Origin: Azospirillum sp. TSA2s
GTDB taxonomy: Bacteria; Pseudomonadota; Alphaproteobacteria; Azospirillales; Azospirillaceae
Length of the DNA: 64,000 nucleotides
NCBI RefSeq assembly: GCF_004923315.1
Contig: NZ_CP039650.1
Span: forward strand, 1,699,501 to 1,763,500
Direction: 5' to 3'
This document shows positions 23,514 through 33,026 of the stretch, piece after piece. The notes beneath the pieces are model-generated. The model saw only the letters and a program-made list of their open reading frames with translations. It had not been told where the DNA came from and searched no databases. The number at the start of each line of letters is the position of its first letter. Position 1 is the stretch's first letter. Position numbers and translations under genes: made by a program.

Positions 23514-24785
23514 TTACTCCGCCGGCCGCAGCTTGCGCGCCTCGTCGTCGGGCGGCAGGTAGTTGGCGCCGTCGGCATAGTGCCAGTCCTTCATGGTGCC
23601 GCGGCCGTCCTTCACCGTCGTCGTGCCGACATAGGCACCCATGGTCGCCTGATGGTCGGAGGCGCGGAAGGTGATCGGGCCGACCGGGCTGTCGATGGTC
23701 AGGCCGGCCAGCGCATCGACGATCGGCTCCGAATTGGCCGATTTGGCCTTGGTGATCGCGGCGGCGACCGCCTTCATGGTGATGTAGCCGACGATGGAAC
23801 CCGCCTTGGGCGATTCCTTGAAGCGCGCGGTGTAGGCGGCGACGAAGGCCTTGTGGGCGGGCGTGTCGATCTGGTCCCAGGGATAGCCGGTGACGATCCA
23901 GCCTTCCGGCGCCTCGTCCTTCATCGGCTCCAGATATTCCGGTTCGCCAGTCAGCAGGCTGACGACCTTGCGGTTGCGGAACAGGCCGCGACCCTCGCCC
24001 TCGCGCACGAATTTGGCCAGATCGGCGCCGAAGGTGACGTTGAAGATCGCGTCGGGCTTGGCGCCGGCCAGCGCCTGGACGGTCGGGCCTGCCTCCAGCT
24101 TGCCCTGGGCCGGCCACTGTTCGGCCACGAACTCCACGTCCGGGCGCTTTTCCTTCAGCAGCTGCTTGAACCACGCCACCGCCGACTGGCCGTATTCGTA
24201 GTTGGGGGCGACGGTTGCCCAGCGCTTGGCCGGCAGCTTTGCCGCCTCCTCCACCAGCATGGCCGCCTGCATGTAGGTGCTGGGGCGCAGGCGGAAGGTG
24301 TAGCGGTTGCCCTTGGCCCAGGTGATGGCATCGGTCAGCGGCTCCGCCGCGACGAAGGGCACCTTGTTGCGCGCGGCGAAATCGGCGACGGCCAGCCCGA
24401 TGTGGGAGAAATAGGTGCCGGCCAGCACGTCCACCGCTTCGTTCGTCACCAACTCCTGCGCGACGCGCACCGCGTCGTCGGGCTTGCCGGCGTCGTCGCG
24501 CGAGACGACCTGCAGCTCGCAGCAGCCGATCACGCCGCCTTGGGCGTTGATCTCCTCCAGCGCCAACTGCCAGCCCTGGCGGTAGGGGATGGTGAAGGCG
24601 GGCAGGCCGGTGTAGCTGTTGATCTCGCCCACCCGCACCGGCGCGCCGCTGAACTTCACCGGCTCTTTCGCGGATTGGGCCGCGGCGGGACCGGTGGCGA
24701 TCGCGGCGATGGAGATCGCGGCAAACAGAGCGGCCGAAAGAAGGGACTTCGCCGTCGGCGAGGCGGTCGGGTGGCGGTGCTTCAT
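23514..24785 (-). CDS. Branched-chain amino acid type periplasmic binding protein (LivK-like)
   Basis: A 423-residue periplasmic protein. The ATG at 24785 (MKHRHPT) opens a signal peptide ending at about residue 37 (GPAAAQ). The mature part begins with VRVGEINSYTGLPAFTIPYR, and the type-1 periplasmic fold continues with GWQLALEEINAQGGV and a VVSRDDAGKPDDAVRVAQEL block, typical of LivK/FmdD/UrtA-like proteins. At 423 residues it is longer than LivK (about 370) and nearer the amide/urea-type group. It is the first gene of the leftward livK-like, livHM, livG, livF operon. The true ligand is not decided. Confidence 0.87.
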   Translation of the reverse strand: MKHRHPTASPTAKSLLSAALFAAISIAAIATGPAAAQSAKEPVKFSGAPVRVGEINSYTGLPAFTIPYRQGWQLALEEINAQGGVIGCCELQVVSRDDAGKPDDAVRVAQELVTNEAVDVLAGTYFSHIGLAVADFAARNKVPFVAAEPLTDAITWAKGNRYTFRLRPSTYMQAAMLVEEAAKLPAKRWATVAPNYEYGQSAVAWFKQLLKEKRPDVEFVAEQWPAQGKLEAGPTVQALAGAKPDAIFNVTFGADLAKFVREGEGRGLFRNRKVVSLLTGEPEYLEPMKDEAPEGWIVTGYPWDQIDTPAHKAFVAAYTARFKESPKAGSIVGYITMKAVAAAITKAKSANSEPIVDALAGLTIDSPVGPITFRASDHQATMGAYVGTTTVKDGRGTMKDWHYADGANYLPPDDEARKLRPAE

Positions 24786-24949
24786 CCTGCGGGGACCCCG
24801 GTTCGTGAGAGACCAGCGGCGTGTCCGGGTCGCGGTGCGACGCAACACACCGCGTTCATAGCAAACCCCGCGCAAAAGTCACCGACTGATCGGGGTTTTC
24901 CCGTTCGGCCTTTCCCGACGGCCTTTCTCAAACCATCAGGCGATGCCGC

Positions 24950-25390
24950 CTACATCAGGCGGGCCAGCAGAGCCATGAACTGCACCCGCTCTTCCTCCGA
25001 CAGCGGTTCCAGGGTGCGTTCGTGGGCGGCGGCGGCGTTCGCCATCAGGTCGACGACCAGCGCCTGCCCGATCCGCGTCAGGCGGACGCTGGTGCGGCGG
25101 CGGTCCTGCGGGTCGGGCTGGCGTTCGACCAGATTGCGCTCCACCAGCCGCAGGATCACGCCTTGGGTGGTCGCCGGATCCATGTAGGTCAGCCGGCCGA
25201 GCTGGTTCTGCGACAGCGGACCCTCGGCATACAGGGTGGCCAGGGCCGCCCATTGGGTCGGGGTCAGCAGCGAATCGCCGATCAGGTCGATGAAGATCGC
25301 CGACGAGCGCTGATGGGCGCGGCGGAGGCGGTGGTGAACCTGGCCGGCCAACTGGTAGTCGTCGGGAGGCAGTCGTCCGAAGTCGTCCAT
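24950..25390 (-). CDS. MarR family transcriptional regulator
   Basis: A 146-residue DNA-binding protein with a MarR winged helix: the recognition region SQNQLGRLTYMDPATTQGVI near residues 60-80, followed by RLVERNLVERQPDPQDRRRT, where the D.RR wing pattern is characteristic. MarR proteins dimerise and usually repress transporter or stress genes in response to small molecules. It is transcribed leftward 164 bases upstream of the livK-like gene and may regulate that transporter; this link is inference from position only. Confidence 0.9.
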   Translation of the reverse strand: MDDFGRLPPDDYQLAGQVHHRLRRAHQRSSAIFIDLIGDSLLTPTQWAALATLYAEGPLSQNQLGRLTYMDPATTQGVILRLVERNLVERQPDPQDRRRTSVRLTRIGQALVVDLMANAAAAHERTLEPLSEEERVQFMALLARLM

Positions 25391-25758
25391 GGCAACGGGC
25401 CCGTGGTTCGCGCCCGCCTTCGGTCCGGGGCGAAGGCTGGGGCGGGCACGGACCGCCGCTCCCGGCTGCGTGGGCAGCGGTGGCCCGGCGTTTGCCGCCT
25501 GTTGCCACCCGTTGCATCCATTATGCGTTCCTCATGGAAAGGGTAGAAAACGCAATGGCCGCAGTGCAACCTTCGCAGATGCGTCATAGAGCCACAGGAA
25601 TGCGAACGTGATCGTCGGCGCAACAAAAGAAGCGGCGCAAGTTCGAAAACAAGGCAAGCGCTGCTTCTGCCGCAATTCGGGTGAACCCGATCGCCGATTC
25701 ATGACGCCGCCGCTATGATACGCTTCGGTCGTTGCCGCTTCTCACCGCCTTTTCTTCG
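25391..25758. other. Intergenic region upstream of marR-like gene
   Basis: About 370 bases. It should hold the leftward promoter of the MarR gene. The stretch 25500-25730 is distinctly A+T-richer than its surroundings, typical of a promoter region, but I cannot name a specific -35/-10 pair. No coding frame, tRNA or terminator recognised. Confidence 0.4.
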
Positions 25759-25932
25759 TCAGGGTTTCCGCTTGGGCGGATAGCTGTCGGGCGGAGCGGT
25801 CTTCTCGGCAGGACTTGCCGGACCCTCTCCATCGGGGGGCGTCACCCCGCCCGGCGTGTAGGGTGGGGTGGTGGCGTCGGGCGGGCGCTTGGTCGAGGGC
25901 GGCGACGGCGGCGTGTCGAGTCGGCGTGTCAT
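25759..25932 (-). CDS. Small proline-rich hypothetical protein
   Basis: A 57-residue Pro/Thr/basic protein (MTRRLDTPPSPPSTKRPPD then ATTPPYTPGGVTPPDGEG). AGGAAAGG lies six to eight bases before the ATG at 25932, which makes translation plausible. The sequence is likely disordered. No family is recognised; short Pro-rich proteins of this kind are common in Azospirillum-like genomes. An overlapping alternative frame on the same strand (25742-25939) has no good ribosome binding site. Confidence 0.45.
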   Translation of the reverse strand: MTRRLDTPPSPPSTKRPPDATTPPYTPGGVTPPDGEGPASPAEKTAPPDSYPPKRKP

Positions 25933-26349
25933 ACGGCACCTTTCCTGGTCAGGAATCGTCATGAACAACCCGGTGCGGGGCGGACGGTTCCAAGTCGGGG
26001 CAGGGCAGGGACGGGGGAGCTTCGCCAGTTCTGCCGGCCGCTGGCTATGACCTTCATCTTACGACCATTTGAAAAAGAGACTGGAATCAAGCGAATCATT
26101 GCCACCGCCGGTCTTGTCCCATTGCCGGCCCTTTGTTGCGGCCACACCACAGGACCCGGCAAAAGCGGCGGCGGTCGGGCTTCACTGTTGCGGAAGGAGC
26201 ACGGTTTGTTGTGTCTTTGCCGAGGATGCGTCCGCATCGGTTCCCGCCGGAAGGCGGCGCCCGGACGTGTCCCACCAAGGGGCCGGCCCCCGGCCCGATG
26301 GGCCGACCGAACCCAGAGCCGACCGAACCCAGCCAAGCGCGGTGACTCC
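25933..26349. other. Intergenic region upstream of beta-barrel gene
   Basis: Roughly 420 bases, likely containing the rightward promoter and 5' untranslated region of the barrel gene at 26350. The A+T-richer part is 26040-26100. Frames that stay open through it are continuations of the barrel frame and lack a credible start. No RNA gene or named operator seen. Confidence 0.4.
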
Positions 26350-27618
26350 ATGAAAACCAGCACCCTTTCCCTCCTCGCCCTCGCTCTCGCCTCGACCGGG
26401 CTGACGTCGCTTCCCGCCGCCGCCCAGGACGACCTGCAGCGTGGCGAAACCGTGCTGGAGCGCCGCCGGCCGGAGCTGGAGCAGCTTGGCGTCCGCGCCG
26501 GCTCCTTCCTGTTCCTGCCGCGGGTGGAAGCCGGCGCCACCTATGAAACCAACGTCTACGCCACCCGCGACAACCACGAGGACGACGTCATCTGGACCGT
26601 CCGTCCGCGGGTCGACATCAAGTCCGACTTCGCGGCCCATGCGCTGAACTTCTCCGCCTCCGCCGATACCGGCCGCTACAGCGACCATTCCGGCGAAAAC
26701 TACACGGACTATGCCCTGCAGGCCGACGGGCGCTACGACGTGAACAAGGGTGGCGCGCTGGACGCCCGGCTGTTCCACCGCCGCAACCACGAGGGACGCG
26801 GCGACATCAACAGCCTGCAGGGTTATACGGAACCGGTGACCTACCGCACCAGCGGCGGCGAGGCCGGTTATTCCCAGCGTTTCAACCGTCTGCGCGCCCG
26901 TCTGTCCGGTTCTGCCCAGTACATTTCGTACGATGACGTCGGGGTAATCGGTGGTGGCGTCGCCCCCCAGGGCGACCGCGATCGCTGGGAATATGCCACG
27001 GTCGGCCGCGTCGGCTACGAGTTCATCGAGGGCTATGAGGCCTTCGTCCAGGGCACCTATTCCTGGACCCGCCACAAGAATGACCGCGACCTCTCCGGCT
27101 TTGATCGCGACTCCGACGGATATGAGGTGGTTGGCGGCCTCGCCACGGAACTGACCGGCCTGATCACTGGCGAGGTCTTCGCCGGCTATCTCGTCCGCAA
27201 CTACAAGGATTCGCGCTTGGAGGACTTCGGCGGCCTGTCCTTCGGCGGGCGCCTGAACTGGGCGGTCACCCAGCTGACCGGCATCAGCGCCACCGCCAGC
27301 CGCCAGGTGCGCGAGACCTCGTCGAGCCCGGGCTTCGGCACCGCCTCCAGCTACACCCGCACCCTGTTCGCCCTGGGCGTCGATCACGAGCTGCTGCGCT
27401 CCCTGGTGCTGAACGCCCGGCTGCAGTACCGCCAGGACGACTTCAACGGCAACGACCGCAACGACAAGGTCTATACGGCCGGCATCGGCGGCACCTATCA
27501 GATGAACCGCTACCTGTATCTGACCAGCGGCTACACCTATGAAAAGCGCAACTCCAACCTGAGTGCGGCCGAGTACAGCGACAACCTGATCTACCTGCGA
27601 CTCGGCGCCCAGATGTAA
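26350..27618 (+). CDS. Outer-membrane beta-barrel protein (exopolysaccharide-associated type)
   Basis: A 422-residue protein. Residues 1-25 form a signal peptide (STLSLLALALASTGLTSLPA, cleaved near AAAQ). The rest alternates polar and aromatic residues and ends in YLRLGAQM, the closing strand pattern of an outer-membrane barrel. Phrases such as PRVEAGATYETNVYAT resemble the putative beta-barrel porin-2 family found near polysaccharide genes. The ATG at 26350 is the first giving a signal peptide. A terminator follows, then the Wza-like lipoprotein gene 372 bases downstream; together they suggest a polysaccharide export function, which is inferred. Confidence 0.82.
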   Translation: MKTSTLSLLALALASTGLTSLPAAAQDDLQRGETVLERRRPELEQLGVRAGSFLFLPRVEAGATYETNVYATRDNHEDDVIWTVRPRVDIKSDFAAHALNFSASADTGRYSDHSGENYTDYALQADGRYDVNKGGALDARLFHRRNHEGRGDINSLQGYTEPVTYRTSGGEAGYSQRFNRLRARLSGSAQYISYDDVGVIGGGVAPQGDRDRWEYATVGRVGYEFIEGYEAFVQGTYSWTRHKNDRDLSGFDRDSDGYEVVGGLATELTGLITGEVFAGYLVRNYKDSRLEDFGGLSFGGRLNWAVTQLTGISATASRQVRETSSSPGFGTASSYTRTLFALGVDHELLRSLVLNARLQYRQDDFNGNDRNDKVYTAGIGGTYQMNRYLYLTSGYTYEKRNSNLSAAEYSDNLIYLRLGAQM

Positions 27619-27990
27619 TCCTGGCTGTAATCCGCCGAATCCGGATCGTCCGTCCGGGAAGGTCCCGGCCGAAGGTCCTAAATGTTTTGCTGAACAGGGC
27701 AGGGCGTCCGTCCTATGACGGGCGCCCTTTTCTTATGCCTGATTTTGTAGCGGGCAGCGATGTATTGGGGGGATCCGAAGGCGGTAATTCCTCTCCACTT
27801 TTTCCCAAGCGCTTGCGAGTTGCTAGTCTCCACCCGAATTCAGGTGCGTGACCAAAGGACGCCGCTGCAAGGCGGCCGGCGGATGGGTGGTTCCAAGGAG
27901 CCGTTCCATCCATCCGGGCCAACCGGACCGGTGATCAGGACCGGACCGGCGCTGCGGCAGGCATCCACCAGCCAGGGAAAGGGTTTAGGG
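27619..27990. other. Intergenic region between barrel gene and Wza-like gene
   Basis: It holds the barrel-gene terminator at 27701-27733 and, downstream, the likely promoter and leader of the export lipoprotein gene. No other feature recognised. Confidence 0.5.
27701..27733 (+). terminator. Rho-independent terminator after beta-barrel gene
   Basis: AGGGCG-T-CCGTC pairs with GACGG-G-CGCCCT around the loop CTAT, and a T-rich tail follows. Confidence 0.8.
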
Positions 27991-28572
27991 ATGAATCGAC
28001 GTCATATGTTCCGTGCGCTGGGCCAGGGGATCGGGTTGGCCGCGCTCGCCGTTGCCATGGTCGGCTGTGCCGGCAACGACGCGCCGATGGAGACCGCCGG
28101 CGCCGGTCAGATCGGCGAGTACCATCTCGGCCCAGGCGACGCCTTGCGCGTCATCGTGTTCGGTGAGGAACAGCTGTCCGGCGAGTTCCGCGTGGACGGC
28201 ACCGGCAAGGTCGCCATGCCGCTGATCGGCGAAGTCTCGGCCAAGGACCGCAGCACCCGCGACCTTGAAAAGGAAATCACCACCCGCCTCTCGGCCGGCT
28301 ATGTGAAGGACCCGAAGGTCAGCGTCGAGGTGCTGAACCACCGGCCCTTCTTCATCCTGGGCGAGGTGCGCAACCCCGGCCAGTACCAGTATGTCAACGG
28401 CATGACCGCCCTGTCGGCCGTGGCGATGGCCGGCGGCTACACCTACCGCGCCAAGGAGGATTACGTCCTCATCACCCGCGGCGCCGATCCCAAGAAGGAA
28501 ATCCGCAAGGCTCCGATCACCACCTCGGTGATGCCGGACGACGTCGTCCGCGTGCCGGAGCGGTATTTCTGA
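27991..28572 (+). CDS. Polysaccharide export lipoprotein (Wza/GumB-like, short)
   Basis: A 193-residue outer-membrane lipoprotein. The signal peptide ends in the lipobox MVGC (Cys at residue 26). The Poly_export domain follows: GEYHLGPGDALRVIVFGEEQ then LSGEFRVDGTGKVAMPLIGE, continuing to a SLBB-type segment with NPGQYQYVNGMTALSAVAMA. Length matches short Wza homologues of Alphaproteobacteria that lack the C-terminal transmembrane helix. It would form part of the periplasm/outer-membrane conduit for an exopolysaccharide. A strong terminator follows. No glycosyltransferase or Wzc gene is adjacent. Confidence 0.88.
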   Translation: MNRRHMFRALGQGIGLAALAVAMVGCAGNDAPMETAGAGQIGEYHLGPGDALRVIVFGEEQLSGEFRVDGTGKVAMPLIGEVSAKDRSTRDLEKEITTRLSAGYVKDPKVSVEVLNHRPFFILGEVRNPGQYQYVNGMTALSAVAMAGGYTYRAKEDYVLITRGADPKKEIRKAPITTSVMPDDVVRVPERYF

Positions 28573-28612
28573 GCCCAGGCTTCCGAGGGTCGATGGCGGG
28601 ACGCCTGATAAC

Positions 28613-28647
28613 AAAAAGCCCGACCGGGATTCCCGGCCGGGCTTTTT
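28613..28647 (+). terminator. Rho-independent terminator after Wza-like gene
   Basis: AAAAAGCCCGACCGGG pairs with CCCGGCCGGGCTTTTT around a short loop. It is symmetrical, so it can also serve the leftward gene ending at 28677. Confidence 0.9.
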
Positions 28648-28676
28648 GCCGTCTTGGACGTCTTGCAATCAGGCGG

Positions 28677-28940
28677 TCAGGTGTCGAGCGTGTCGCCGCC
28701 CTTCTTCTGGCCCGGCGGGATGCGCTGGTCTTTGGGGACGATGGGATCGCGCGACATGCCGTGCGGCGGCGTGGTGCCGGCAGCCTCGTCGTCGGTGCCG
28801 AGCGGGGCCGCGGCGGGATCGGTGGCCGGAACCTTGTCGCCGGTCAGCCCGCGGTCGATGTCCGCGCGCATCCGATGGGCCTCCGCGCTGGGAGTGGTGG
28901 GCGTGTTACCGCCCGACTCGGGGCGCTGGGGCTTGGTCAT
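28677..28940 (-). CDS. Small conserved hypothetical protein
   Basis: An 87-residue hydrophilic protein beginning at the ATG at 28940 (MTKPQRPESGG). It contains MRADIDRGLTGDKVPATDPA followed by AAPLGTDDEAAG, a pattern I recognise as recurrent in small alphaproteobacterial hypotheticals (GxTGDKV..DPAAAPLGTD.EA.G). It is probably intrinsically disordered. Function unknown. A longer start at 29009 lacks support. Confidence 0.65.
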   Translation of the reverse strand: MTKPQRPESGGNTPTTPSAEAHRMRADIDRGLTGDKVPATDPAAAPLGTDDEAAGTTPPHGMSRDPIVPKDQRIPPGQKKGGDTLDT

Positions 28941-29084
28941 GATCGGCCTTTCGCACAAGCTGGTGTCAGGGGGCATTCCAATGCCTCCTCCAACCGTGCT
29001 GCCGTCCAAGGGTTCCGTGGTGACAATACTGCCATTGCGGCATCGGGGCGGCCATGGCCTTGCCCGTACATCCCCAGCGGGCGG

Positions 29085-29160
29085 TGGTGCCGGATACAGG
29101 AATCGAACCCGTGACCTTCTGATTACAAATCAGCTGCTCTACCAGCTGAGCTAATCCGGC
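29085..29160 (-). tRNA. tRNA-Thr (anticodon TGT)
   Basis: Read leftward from 29160, the gene has a 7-base acceptor stem (GCCGGAT/ATCCGGC), D-arm AGCTCAGCTGGTAGAGC, anticodon loop TTTGTAA and T-arm GGTTCGATTCC. Discriminator A and CCA are encoded at 29088-29085. Confidence 0.95.
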
Positions 29161-29243
29161 GCGCCCGTCGCTTGGCGGAGGCACACCTTAGCGTCCCTTT
29201 TCCGTGCAAACAAGCACTTGGCCGCACCGGATCCACTTCGTGG

Positions 29244-30158
29244 TCACTCGCGCAGGCGGGCGACCTCGTACAGAGCCACCGCAGCGGCATTGGAAACGTT
29301 GAGACTGCCCACCGGTCCGCCGGTCGGAAGGCGGGCGATGGCGTCGCAGCGCTCCATCGTCAGCCGGCGCAACCCGCTGCCCTCCGCCCCCATGACCAGC
29401 ACGGTCTTGCCCGTCAGATCCAGCTTGGCCAAAGTCGATTGTCCCGATTCGGCGAGCCCGACCGACCAGAAGCCGTTCTGCTGCAGGTCGGTCAGCGCGC
29501 GGGCGAGGTTGGTGACGCGAATCAGCGGCACCACTTCCAACGCGCCCGATGCACTCTTCGCCAACACGCCGGTGGTTTCCGGCGCATGGCGTTCGGTCAC
29601 CACCACGGCGCGGGCGCCGAAGGCGGCGGCCGACCGCAGGATGGCGCCGACATTGTGCGGATCCGTCACCTGGTCGAGCGCGACGATGACCGCGGATTTC
29701 TCGGACTCCAACTCGTTGCACAAATCCTCGATGCCCAGTTCCTGCAGGGGAGAGGCGTCGACGACAATGCCCTGGTGGACGGCGCCCGGCGGCAGCATCC
29801 GCTCAAGCTCCAGGCGGTCGACCGGCGAGGCCTCCGGCCGTTGCAGCCCCAACGCGCGCGCCGCCGCGAAAGCCGGTTCCAGCGCCGCACGGCCCGAGTC
29901 GGTCGCCAGCAGCCGGTGGATGCGCCGCTCCGGATTCGTCCAGGCGGCGGCGACCGCGTGCAGGCCATAGAGAAGAACGCCGCGCGCGGCCGGCGGACGG
30001 CCACCCTTCGCCGGCCGACGGCCCGCCCGCCCGGAGTCGTCCGCCTGGTCCTGCCGCGGCGATGACCCGTGCTGCGCCTTGGCGCCGGACCGCTCGGCGT
30101 TGCGGTCGGAAGAACGGCTGGAAGCGGGGCCGGAGCCGGGATGTCTGGAGCGCGTCAT
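29244..30158 (-). CDS. rlmB: 23S rRNA (guanosine-2'-O)-methyltransferase, TrmH/RlmB family
   Basis: A 304-residue SPOUT methyltransferase that uses S-adenosylmethionine to methylate a ribose in 23S rRNA (G2251 in E. coli). A basic, disordered N-terminal extension covers about residues 1-60. The L30e-like substrate domain then starts with YGLHAVAAAWTNPERRI, followed by the SPOUT motifs: LDQVTDPHNVGAILRSA, VMGAEGSGLRRL and GSLNVSNAAAVALYE, which form the trefoil knot and cofactor site. The ATG at 30158 is chosen over a GTG at 30167. It is divergent from the tRNA-Tyr/tRNA-Gly/tuf unit, a usual alphaproteobacterial arrangement. Confidence 0.9.
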   Translation of the reverse strand: MTRSRHPGSGPASSRSSDRNAERSGAKAQHGSSPRQDQADDSGRAGRRPAKGGRPPAARGVLLYGLHAVAAAWTNPERRIHRLLATDSGRAALEPAFAAARALGLQRPEASPVDRLELERMLPPGAVHQGIVVDASPLQELGIEDLCNELESEKSAVIVALDQVTDPHNVGAILRSAAAFGARAVVVTERHAPETTGVLAKSASGALEVVPLIRVTNLARALTDLQQNGFWSVGLAESGQSTLAKLDLTGKTVLVMGAEGSGLRRLTMERCDAIARLPTGGPVGSLNVSNAAAVALYEVARLRE

Positions 30159-30234
30159 GATACCCACGAAGAAGGGGAGGGGGCCGCAGCGGACTGCAGC
30201 CGAATTTTTTCTGGTGTGAACCGCTTAACCCGTG

Positions 30235-30262
30235 TTGACAAGGTCTGAAAAATTCGCATATT
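30235..30262 (+). promoter_or_regulatory. Promoter of tRNA-Tyr/tRNA-Gly/tuf unit
   Basis: A consensus TTGACA at 30235-30240 is followed after 16 bases by CATATT at 30257-30262 in an A+T-rich stretch. It lies 37 bases before the tRNA-Tyr gene and fits a strong growth-related promoter. Confidence 0.7.
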
Positions 30263-30299
30263 GCCGAACTCCGCGGCGGGCACTGCCAAGCCGCGGACT

Positions 30300-30385
30300 G
30301 GAAGGGTGGCCGAGTGGTTAAAGGCAGCAGACTGTAAATCTGCCCGCGTTAGCGTACGCTGGTTCGAATCCAGCCCCTTCCACCA
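30300..30385 (+). tRNA. tRNA-Tyr (anticodon GTA)
   Basis: Acceptor stem GGAAGGG/CCCTTCC, a class II tRNA with a long variable arm (CCCGCGTTAGCGTACG region), anticodon loop containing GTA, T-arm GGTTCGAATCC, discriminator A and encoded CCA at 30383-30385. Confidence 0.95.
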
Positions 30386-30449
30386 CTACTTTCCACGGCT
30401 TGTCCGTGATCGCGTTTGCCCCGGACGGTCGCGCCGGCGGGATGCTTAG

Positions 30450-30523
30450 GCGGGTGTAGCTCAATGGTAGAGCAGAAGCCTTCCAAGCTTACGACGGGGG
30501 TTCGATTCCCCTCACCCGCTCCA
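30450..30523 (+). tRNA. tRNA-Gly (anticodon TCC)
   Basis: Acceptor stem GCGGGTG/CACCCGC, D-arm TAGCTCAATGGTAGAGC, anticodon loop CTTCCAA, T-arm GGTTCGATTCC, discriminator T and encoded CCA at 30521-30523. It is followed by tuf after 80 bases. Confidence 0.95.
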
Positions 30524-30603
30524 ATCCCGCGTGCGCCACGGAAAACGGATCTCGGCCGGGCCATTGTGTGCGTCCGGAACGTCGGGAACGAAAGACCAAA
30601 GCG

Positions 30604-31794
<1,191 letters not shown>

Positions 31795-31808
31795 TGCTAT
31801 AAGCCTGC

Positions 31809-31848
31809 CTCCCCCGCCGGGCTTCGGTTCGGCGGGGGAGTTCTGTCT
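31809..31848 (+). terminator. Likely terminator after tuf copy 1
   Basis: CTCCCCCGCC pairs with GGCGGGGGAG around a 12-base loop, followed by a T-containing tail that is not a pure T run. It may be leaky. Confidence 0.6.
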
Positions 31849-31919
31849 GGCTAAAGAGTACGGTTGGGCTTCCGGAAAGCCGTTCTAAAAAGTTATTCCG
31901 AAAGTCAGGCCGAAAGGCC

Positions 31920-31948
31920 TTGACACCGCCGCCGAAAGAATGCTTTAA
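31920..31948 (+). promoter_or_regulatory. Probable promoter of tRNA-Trp and secE-nusG
   Basis: A perfect TTGACA at 31920-31925 is followed after 17 bases by CTTTAA at 31943-31948, a weak -10. It lies about 40 bases upstream of tRNA-Trp. The -35 is convincing, the -10 less so. Confidence 0.5.
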
Positions 31949-31986
31949 GCGGCGTCCCACGCCGAAAGGTGTGGCCGGACGGAGAT

Positions 31987-32062
31987 AGGAGTGTAGCTCA
32001 ATTGGTAGAGCACCGGTCTCCAAAACCGGGGGTTGGGGGTTCGAGCCCCTCCACTCCTGCCA
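31987..32062 (+). tRNA. tRNA-Trp (anticodon CCA)
   Basis: Acceptor stem AGGAGTG/CACTCCT, D-arm TAGCTCAATTGGTAGAGC, anticodon loop CTCCAAA, T-arm with GGTTCGAGCCC, discriminator G and encoded CCA at 32060-32062. It lies 72 bases before secE. Confidence 0.95.
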
Positions 32063-32134
32063 TCCCGTCCCAATAACGGTTTAGGGTAAAAGCGGCGCCC
32101 TTACAGTCGCTCCGGAGCTCGCACGGTTCGCACG

Positions 32135-32332
32135 ATGGCTAAAGTCAATCCCGCAGAATTCGCGCGCGAGGTCCGCCGCGAGGTAGCCAGGGTCACCTGG
32201 CCGACCCGCAAGGAAACCGGCATCACGACCGCCATGGTGTTCGTTATGGTCGTGCTCGCCGCCCTGTTCTTCCTCGTCGTCGATCAGGTGCTGGCGGTTG
32301 CCGTTCGCTTGATCCTTGGGCTGGGAGGCTAA
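32135..32332 (+). CDS. secE: Preprotein translocase subunit SecE
   Basis: A 65-residue single-span subunit of the SecYEG channel. The amphipathic helix EFAREVRREVARVTWPTRKE carries the conserved WP and precedes one membrane span (about residues 34-55). This is the short form usual in Alphaproteobacteria, with one span instead of the three of E. coli. nusG starts three bases after the stop; the pair is cotranscribed. Confidence 0.96.
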   Translation: MAKVNPAEFAREVRREVARVTWPTRKETGITTAMVFVMVVLAALFFLVVDQVLAVAVRLILGLGG

Positions 32333-32335
32333 GAC

Positions 32336-32866
32336 ATGGCAGCGCGCTGGTACGTCGTTCACGTCTATTCGGGTTTCGAAAAGAAGGTCGCCCAGGCCAT
32401 CCGCGAAAAGGCGGCTCAGAAGGGTCTGGAAGACAAGTTCGAGGAAATCCTGGTCCCGACCGAAGAAGTGGTCGAAGTGCGCCGGGGTTCCAAGATCAAC
32501 ACCGAACGCAAGTTCTTCCCTGGCTATGTCCTCGTCAAGATGGACCTGACCGACGAATCCTGGTCGCTGGTGAAGAACACGCCGAAGGTTACGGACTTCC
32601 TGGGCGGTGGCGGCAAGCCGCAGCCGATTTCCCAGCGGGAGGCCGAACGGATCATCCATCAGGTGCAGGAAGGCTTTGAGCGCCCCAAGCCCTCGATCAC
32701 CTTCGAGGTGGGCGAGCAGGTGCGAGTGAGCGACGGTCCCTTCACCTCGTTCAATGGCGTCGTCGAGGAAGTCGACGAAGAGAAGTCCCGCCTCAAGGTG
32801 GCGGTGTCGATCTTCGGCCGCTCCACGCCGGTCGAACTGGAATACACGCAGGTCGAAAAGATCTAA
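32336..32866 (+). CDS. nusG: Transcription termination/antitermination protein NusG
   Basis: A 176-residue factor that binds RNA polymerase and links it to Rho or to the leading ribosome. The NGN domain opens with ARWYVVHVYSGFEKKVAQAI, and FFPGYVLVKM is characteristic. The C-terminal KOW domain includes GEQVRVSDGPFTSFNGVVEE. Length is normal. It follows secE by three bases and precedes rplK by 160 bases. Confidence 0.97.
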   Translation: MAARWYVVHVYSGFEKKVAQAIREKAAQKGLEDKFEEILVPTEEVVEVRRGSKINTERKFFPGYVLVKMDLTDESWSLVKNTPKVTDFLGGGGKPQPISQREAERIIHQVQEGFERPKPSITFEVGEQVRVSDGPFTSFNGVVEEVDEEKSRLKVAVSIFGRSTPVELEYTQVEKI

Positions 32867-33026
32867 GCGCAAGGTTCCGCAGTTTTTCGTGTCGGAGCTG
32901 CCGGTGCTTGCATCGGTGGCTCCATTCTGTTGCGGGAGGCTCGCCATGGCCGAACCGCAAAACCCCGCGACGCAGCGCCGGACCATCCGGTCATAGGCGT
33001 GAGGCGTCGTCCCAGGAGGTTGTGAG

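Noticed and set aside
25742..25939. Alternative leftward 65-codon frame overlapping the proline-rich ORF
   Set aside because: No ribosome binding site; the frame at 25759-25932 has a good one.
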